In this document: piece after piece, positions 58,101 through 64,000 of the stretch | How the letters are laid out: each line of letters starts with the position of its first letter | Numbering within the stretch: the stretch's first letter is position 1 | From: Trissonchulus latispiculum | Taxonomy: Eukaryota; Nematoda; Enoplea; Enoplida; Ironidae | NCBI GenBank assembly: GCA_030248195.1 | Contig: JASAND010005711.1 | Span: 18,446-82,445, forward strand | Direction: 5' to 3' | Length of the DNA stretch: 64,000 nt | The notes under the pieces: generated by a model | Database searches by the model: none | What the model saw: only the letters and a program-made list of their open reading frames with translations | What the model was told of the DNA's origin: nothing | Made by a program: the position numbers and the translations under genes

Positions 58101-59136
58101 TAGATACTGCGGAAAACAAAAACAAGTTTTCTCATGATTTTTTCGACGTTGATCACTGGTTCCTTTGCATATTGTATACATAGCATAAAATAATAATAAA
58201 TTTTAAGCAAAGCAGGCATGAATTGGTGCCCGCCCACTTTCGTAGAATATACATTGACTAATTACAAGTATCATTAAACTTTATAATGGTGGACTCCGTA
58301 GCTCGCGTTTTGGTGATTCTCACTGGTGGTACACAAAAGCTAGACAGCTGTTTTCAGGTCTTTTGTCAAAAACAACATCGAAAACCTACAATTCGGTGCG
58401 ATCGGTCAAATTTTAAATTTCAAGCTGGGCGAGCCGAGCCGAGCCGAGCCGAGCCGAGCCGAGCAGGAAAGTTCCGGCACGTCCTCATCTCTACTCAACA
58501 GTGAAGGTTTATCCAAAGACTTCAAATTATAACGATTACTACAAATTTAAGCGATATTATTTCTCAGAGAAAATAAGTCAACACTCTCTAAGAGGGGAAA
58601 TTCCTCTTGTAGAAACAAACTAGTGCGGGGAAAGAACTTTTTATTAGAAAAAGTTTCACCGTGGAAATTTTTCCGGAGTAGAACTTTAGGAAAACTTTCA
58701 CAGAAAAAGTGTCCCTGTGGTTGGTCACGTACATAACTGAGGAATGAATGCTGAATGAGAAGAGAATTAGTTTCTTCACTGAAGTTTTACACAAAATTAA
58801 TTTTACAAATATTTACTCCAATAATTTGCTCTGATTACGTTTAAGGGCAATTGTGGCCTTGGCATTTCCCCACTGATTTTTCAGGGTACAGGTATAGGTG
58901 GTGAAATCCACTGGCTTCAGATGCAGAATTTTTAGCTCAAAAATCTGCTCATAGGAGGCACTCTCAGAGCTGGCTCTGTCACTCTAGAACAAACAATAAA
59001 AACAAATTAATACACGTAACAACTAAAAATATAACAATAAAATAGGATAAATAAACAAATAAAAAGTATTTTTATTGAATTTCTGTTACAGAAGTTGTTA
59101 TATGAAAACTAGTTTTGAACATTTCAAATGTTACAG

Positions 59137-59224
<88 letters not shown>

Positions 59225-62200
59225 CAAAATTCTCGGACACACAGTGAAACGAGGTGACCGCTCACCGACCCGTTGAAAACGAATTTCCAATTTTTTCAAT
59301 GGCAACATTTTTTTCGAAGTTTAGACACCTGGAATCATTTTTCACGAACCAATTTTATCCCGAAAAATTGTTACTCAACATTACTCAAGACCTGACCAGA
59401 AATGTTATTCAGAAATGTTGACCTATTTAGAAAAATCTGGTTAAAACCATCTCTCCTGCTTTGCTTACATGAAAGTTGAATTTATCGGAGGGCATGATGA
59501 ACTGTGACTCGGCTCCGACCAGCCGGGTCCAGGAGACTTCGGGCCGCGGCCAGGCCTCCACTTTGCACCGGAGGAGGGCCGAGCCGTCCACCTGGCCGTA
59601 CACGACGGGACCCGGATGGGGATAGGGATAGGGTGGGACTGAAATCACACATCATTATAAATTAATTCAATACTAATTAACCTACTTCGAAAATAATATG
59701 TACATTAGCTATACACGTGTTAGCGAGTGCTAGTTTTATCTACACCAGTCAAAATCAGTCACAGGATTTCTGATATCGCCTATACAGGGTCCATAATATT
59801 CTAATTTAAGATTTACTTAAATTTTTAGATTACAATCTAGAGCAGTGTCTTACAGAAGACGTTAAGTCGGACGGTCCAGACTTCATCCGGAGGGATTCCG
59901 TTGCTGGCATAGCAGACATATTCACCGGACTGTTCTCGACTAATCTTTTGCAGCATCAGATTCTGCGTTTCAACCGTCGTCACTGAAAGCACAGGAATTT
60001 CATTTTCTACATTCTGAGAAACTAACTAAACACAGCATAGATTTTGCGCCGACAACAACAGAGACAGTGACGCTTGTCATACTCTTATGTATTATGTACT
60101 CTTGCCTGTTCACAGGGAAACAATTCGTACAGTACGCTGTACACTACAAAAGTGGACTATTTTTGGAGAGTATATACCTCCGCCCCCTCCGGGACCATTT
60201 TCCTTGATGACATTTTTGTCCTTCCGTCGCCATCTGTAGATGGGAGGGGGAGATCCCTCCGCAGCGCAGTTGAGTGTGGCGTTGTGGCCCTCTCGGACGG
60301 TGACCACTCGACTGCTCTTGTCCTTCAGAATTTGCGGAGGCACTGAAATAGAAGGGAAAAAAGAAAGATGAAATGATATCAAAGGAAAAAGAAAAATGAC
60401 ATTTTCCTTTAAATCTACAAGACTATACTGTTGGGAAGTTCGAATCACCTGGCATGTGCTAAGGATGTAAGGGACGGTTTCAAAAGACTGAACTAAGGTT
60501 GCTCCGCAGCAAGACAATTTGACAAACTTTTGAGAAAGAGAAACCCTTCGCCCCCCCCACCAAGTCCGGTTGAAAAAATCGTCCACAATTTTTAAAAATT
60601 GGCCAATTTTTGACAGAAATTTTGGAATCCAAAAAATTCCAGGGCCGGGGAAAACAAAAATCCCGAGGGACGAAATTTCGGGGAAGATAAAATTTTGCCA
60701 GTGGAAAGCAATCTGGCAGCACTTATATATTTTACTTATTTGATTATTTTTCAACGACTCAACCAGGCAAAATGTCACAGTATGCATACAGTGTTTTTTT
60801 GGAAGACAAGCCAACAATATTCAGCTTTATTTTCCACTCTATTTTTTGTTTCTCGTCCAGTCTAAGGCACAGTAGATCTACTTTCAAAGGAAAACTTGAA
60901 GCAGAACATAAAAGGGAAATGGGGGGAGGCATCTGGATAAGTTCCCAAGCTTATCAGCCGAAGCTAAGGAGGAAGCGGCTTTCCTTTGGATGATAAGACA
61001 GAGGAACCACTTGATAGAAAGAAGAGGGCAGATTCCCCATTTAGAGGGCACCGTAGGGCACAGATTTCTCTCCTCCCCCGCCCCAGAAATCTTGTTTAAA
61101 TTGTGGAGGGTGGCTGGAATAAAGGATGTTAATGCTATGACCAGACAGTAAGAGTTGATGGAAAAACTAAAGTCCATTAGAGTGACCAGGGAAGGAGAAT
61201 TGAATTCTTAAGGTGGTGATTAATTTTGGGCACATATTGGTTGACGGCTCAAACCAAGATGAAATTTGATGAAACTTTCCAAAATAAGTTCATTTGGTGT
61301 TCTAACACCCTCCGCGCAATCCCGCTTCCAAATTTTGAGATTTCCGTGCAGGACGGGTTTTGCTAATTTCTGACAGTTGAGCAGCAGCTGCATAGTTATG
61401 ACTATACTCATCTGAAAGATCTCGTTGAGCTCTACATGTTTGCTTTTGGAAGCAACTTTCTAGCTCTTGTCCAGTGTGAGACATAGCCGATTTTCTTATT
61501 TTGGCGTTGAAAACTTGTCATTTTTGCAGAAATCAAATAATCCACGATTTCTTGAGCTACGCCATCTGTAAAATTAAACTAAGGGTGGCGATTTGAAGGT
61601 CTCGTCGCGGCCGATTATCCGAGGCATTATAGTCTTCTAACTGCTATCCCGTGAGCTGCTATCATAAAAAATGTAGCTTTTGCAAAAACATGACCAAATT
61701 TTTTCCAGCGATTGTAGAGCATTCACCATGCAAGCTGGAGGGCTGCTACAGAACAGATGTGTTCTGCACAAATATACCCAGTGACGTTTTTTAGTTTCCC
61801 CGATTGCTGCTTTCTAGCTAAAGTGGCCGATTGCTAAAGTTGGGAAAAGTAGGCAAAATCCAGGTTGCGCAAACATTTTAGCTAATTTCTTCATAACGAA
61901 GAGTGATTTCATAATAATTAAAAAAGGGTCCCCAGCTATTTGATAGTGGAATCGAATGGTGTAGCCGATGCCTCACGAAAAAATTTACTTCTAGTCTGCA
62001 AAAATTCTGGAAAATTAAAGTACTTCGAAATAGTTTCCGAAAACTGAAGTTAGTTTTGCATTGCATTCATACGAAAGAGAAAATGTTAAGCTCCATTTTG
62101 ATATAAAAACGGATTTTTAACTCCAAGTAATGAATGAGTAATAAGGGTTCAAATTTGATGTCTCTAAAAGGAATCACCACCTTAAAACTATGTAATGGTA

Positions 62201-63458
62201 TAGTTCAAGAGTTAATGTTCTTGTACAAATTTAATTAAGCTGAATGTGTTACAGTTACAGTGTAAGATAAACAGACTTGGTATATATGTGAAGGGTAACC
62301 TTATATAAAATCATTTTATGACTTTAGCCGTAAATCCATGACGAACTTGGCCAAACTTTGGCAGCCGATGGCCGAAAATATTTTGACTTCTAAGGGCAAT
62401 TGGCAAAGCGAAAATAGGACAAAATCTTTCGACGAAATTTTACCCAATTTTAGACAAAACCAACGATTTTATGTAAACACATTTGCGCTTTCGGCGCATA
62501 CACTACGTAGTAATATACTTCTGGCCTTTCCTTAGAGAGGATTTATGTTATTTTTGGCCTAAGCTTTTTGGACGATTGCCCTGAAAAGTGAGTTTTTTTT
62601 ATGCAAAATGCTCTTAGCTTTAGCAAGAGACCCCGGACTCAAGTCCCGCCAGGTGTCCGATTTTTTCAAGTATGTGCATGTGCAACTTTCCCTCTATCTT
62701 TAATTAAGGTCGGTATCACCAGTGAAACATTGCCTTCCCCCCCGAAAAATGTCAGACGTGAACTTTTTCCGAAGCTGGGGGGAATTTCACCGGCACAATG
62801 TTTTCCGGGGAGAAAATTTCACCGTGACATCGGCTCAAAAAATGTCGGCTGCCTTCGAGATCAGCTAGCCAAGCCAAGTCAACTTGGCTGCTGGCTTACC
62901 CTTCAGGGTGAGGAAACCGATTTGAGCCATCATTGGGTGTGTGTTAATCTGGCACATGTAGCCGCCGGCATCACTGGGAGCCACATTTCGAATCTCCAGC
63001 TCCCATCGATTCCCCTCCAGCACGGAGACTCGATACTTGTGAACGCTGCGAAACAGTTTGTGATTCCAGGCTATCAGTTTGGCTTCTTCGCCTGTCTTCA
63101 CCCAGGCAACCTAGAAAAAAGGAAGGACAAAAGTAATGAAAAAATGGGAGAAGAAATAGGAAAAAGCGTGAAGAAAAATACAAAAAAGTGCGAAATAACC
63201 AAAATGTAAATTTCTTGACTGACAATCAAAAATTGAAGTCTGTCAAAATTCATACTATTCAAGTGGTTATATATATTTATTATTATTTTTTATACTATTA
63301 GTAATTATCATTTAGTATTTTAATAATTTTTATCAGTTTTTATACCATATATCGTCCAATGTGGTTCACTTCGCAAGTAAAGGTGATGTCTTCCCCGCGA
63401 ACCGCAGAAATATTCTGCATGGGTTCCAGAAATTCTGGTTGCTGCCATCGGCCACAGG
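52105..63458 (-). CDS. Three-Ig cell-surface protein, Lachesin/DIP/IgLON type (5' end outside window)
   Basis: Nine exons in transcript order, all phase-consistent: 63458-63346, 63110-62900, 60342-60178, 59982-59854, 59638-59469, 58983-58839, 54441-54322, 53847-53746 and 52202-52105 (stop). This gives about 416 residues plus a missing signal-peptide exon beyond the window. Ig1 has FTCEVNHIGRYMVAWVK and DAGGYMCQIN. Ig2 has LNCAAEG and GEYVCYASNGIPP. Ig3 has LRCKVEA and TYTCTLKN. The WVK after the first Cys, GGYMCQIN and ASNGxPP are hallmarks of the Lachesin/DIP/IgLON group of neural adhesion proteins. After Ig3 comes an acidic linker (DLEPGDEELTP). The last exon ends with a hydrophobic stretch, VIGGSLVLLIILGCIS, a GPI-type or membrane tail. 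Reading past the exon-6 donor gives a short alternative end (RNQSKLLE, stop 58813-58815). Introns are full of MITEs. Confidence 0.88.
52347..52613 (+). pseudogene. Open frame of unknown origin inside the last Ig-gene intron
   Basis: An open stretch on the + strand reads KVTPGEFSYAVSGSKVPVLI and continues to a TAG in TA-rich sequence. It follows TATATATAG and looks protein-like, with balanced residues and G/C-rich third positions unlike its surroundings. No splice donor is evident and no family is recognised. It may be a captured exon or retro-copied fragment. Confidence 0.3.
54827..56256. mobile_element. hAT-like element with GGGTCCGGGT subterminal repeats
   Basis: The left end GGGGTTGGCTGG and the right end GTCGCCAACTCTG, with CCCGGGTCCGGGTACCCG and GGGGTCCGGGTCCAGG just inside, copy the layout of the hAT element at 40938. 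Flanks GGGTGAGG and GGGAGAAG agree at 6 of 8 bases, so it is an older insertion. It lies in the intron between Ig-gene exons 6 and 7. There is no transposase frame. Confidence 0.5.
56584..57651. mobile_element. Foldback element with arrays of an 18-bp palindrome
   Basis: Ends are GTCGCAGTCTAAAAGC and GCTTTTAGACTGCGAC. The inverted arms reach at least to GAGAAGGGC (about 56840) and its partner (about 57390), some 260 bp or more. Each arm holds about five perfect or one-off copies of GTCTAATTGCAATTAGAC, some flanking further inverted pairs. Two 62-codon frames (56658-56846 minus and 57389-57577 plus) are the same arm read from both sides. The centre is A/T-rich. It lies inside an Ig-gene intron. 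Confidence 0.88.
57744..58493. mobile_element. Non-autonomous hAT element, 8-bp TSD CTCAACAG
   Basis: CTCAACAG is exact on both sides (57736-57743 and 58494-58501). Terminal repeats are TAGAGATGAGGA and TCCTCATCTCTA, a standard hAT end. Subterminal pentamer runs follow, GGCTC on the left and GAGCC (six copies) on the right, so the ends can pair. It is non-coding. Confidence 0.93.
59142..59220. repeat. (TA)n microsatellite in an Ig-gene intron region
   Basis: About 39 uninterrupted TA units in the intron between exons 5 and 6 of the Ig gene. Confidence 0.95.
61212..62181. mobile_element. TTAA-flanked element, copy 2 (GGTGGTGATT ends)
   Basis: TTAA lies at 61208-61211 and 62182-62185. Terminal inverted repeats are GGTGGTGATT and AATCACCACC. 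The TTAA target is characteristic of piggyBac-type transposition. The 970-bp interior has no transposase. It is the better preserved copy of the family also found at 32690-33501, and sits in the Ig-gene intron between exons 2 and 3. Confidence 0.85.
62711..62832. repeat. Short relative of the 40376-43250 element
   Basis: CGGTATCACCAGTGAAAC on the left and ATTTCACCGTGACATCG on the right, with CCCCCCGAAAAATGT and TTTTCCGGGGAGAAAA inside, match the ends and sub-repeats of the large TIR element. It is only about 120 bp and looks like a solo deletion derivative. Confidence 0.6.
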
Positions 63459-64000
63459 CTTAAACAAAAAAATTAGGGATATATGTCATTAATTACATCT
63501 GTTTAATTATTTCATCCAATGGACCTGCTAAATATAACATATATGTATATATATTTATATATATATGTGTATGTATGTATATATATGACACATGACATTA
63601 GTTAATATTAACGCTGTCGTAGTTAGTGATCACCAGACATGTGCAGGAGGGGAAGTTCTGGGGGGGGGGGGGGGGGTGAAGGGCGGCCAAAGGCCGCCGA
63701 AAAATCGGATTTTTCCGGTGTTTTACCGGAAAAATCGGAATTCTGGGGGGGTGAGGGACCCCTCTGGGGGGTGAGCTCAGGTCTGGGGGGAAACCCCTCC
63801 CCCCAAACCCCCCCAAGCACACGTATGGTGATCACTCAAGAACAGGCCCTTCATTCCAAATTTTTGCAATTCGAACTTGTAATACTCCATTCCTAAGGTC
63901 AATCATAGAAGCAATCGTGTTGGTTGATAGCGGTATATAAATGGTGAAAAAATGCCCGCCCTGGATTCGAACCGCGATTTGTCATACGTATCTTCACCCA
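63459..64000. mobile_element. Intron edge with a 212-bp G-run MITE and a cut tRNA-like sequence
   Basis: A small foldback lies at 63625-63836, with ends AGTGATCACCA (then ACATGTGC) and GCACACGTA (then TGGTGATCACT). Inside are G and C runs and a GGCGGCCAAAGGCCGCC palindrome. At 63963-63973 the minus strand carries a perfect B box, GGTTCGAATCC, followed by GGGCGGGCA and TTTTTT, the 3' half of a tRNA or tRNA-SINE that continues past the window edge. No signal-peptide exon of the Ig gene was found here. Confidence 0.55.

Noticed and set aside
60110..60817. 235-codon minus-strand frame
   Set aside because: It runs through an intron. Only the part 60342-60178 is Ig coding exon. Upstream sequence has no Ig features and a clear acceptor lies at 60343.
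1..64000. CRISPR array, bacterial operons or phage genes
   Set aside because: The repeats are long satellites or inverted repeats, genes are intron-split and there are no Shine-Dalgarno-led operons. The DNA is eukaryotic.

Overview
This window is nuclear DNA from an animal, most likely a bilaterian invertebrate. Every convincing gene is split by GT-AG introns. One gene encodes a three-Ig adhesion protein of the Lachesin/DIP/IgLON type, and another is the animal homologue of human KIAA1143. I cannot name the phylum. A lophotrochozoan would fit the mobile elements, but that is a guess.

Six genes can be built exon by exon, with reading phases that agree. Three are paralogues of a small RNA-binding protein on the + strand: a KH domain, a Gly/Arg-rich linker, a CCHC zinc knuckle and a C-terminal Gly tail ending RY. 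They lie at 264-5210, 15697-19019 and 36185-38232. The second and third also share intron ends and 3' UTR blocks, so they are the younger pair. The KIAA1143 homologue (27356-30030, +) lies between them. A 663-residue, low-complexity, tail-anchored membrane protein lies at 47595-50322 (+). Convergent to it, nine exons of the three-Ig protein run on the minus strand from 63458 to 52105, with the 5' end beyond the window. That gene appears to have two alternative C-termini.

The five genes whose start is visible all have a good 3' splice site 16-81 bases upstream of the ATG. This means either 5' UTR introns or spliced-leader addition.

Most of the remaining sequence is non-autonomous mobile DNA with readable ends. 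Region by region: G-run/CCGG repeat debris throughout; an 8-bp-TSD foldback MITE in the 3' UTRs of two genes (5341-5872 and 50331-51035); two long foldbacks with hairpin tips (11686-12379 and 21034-21816); two copies of a Helentron/HINE-like element with internal 163-bp and 146-bp tandem arrays (12521-15233 and 25269-27147); a third, ~145-bp tandem array built round a 15-bp palindrome (about 21976-23410); several TTAA-flanked elements, including a 1.2-kb foldback inserted exactly at the end of another; hAT-type elements with exact 8-bp duplications; and a foldback carrying many copies of one 18-bp palindrome (56584-57651).

The most unusual object is at 51292-51953. It is a 662-bp miniature LTR retrotransposon whose two identical 175-bp LTRs each contain a tRNA-like Pol III promoter with A box, B box and T-run terminator. 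It resembles a tRNA version of the plant Cassandra elements, which carry 5S rRNA promoters. All positions and alignments were made by eye. No database search was run.
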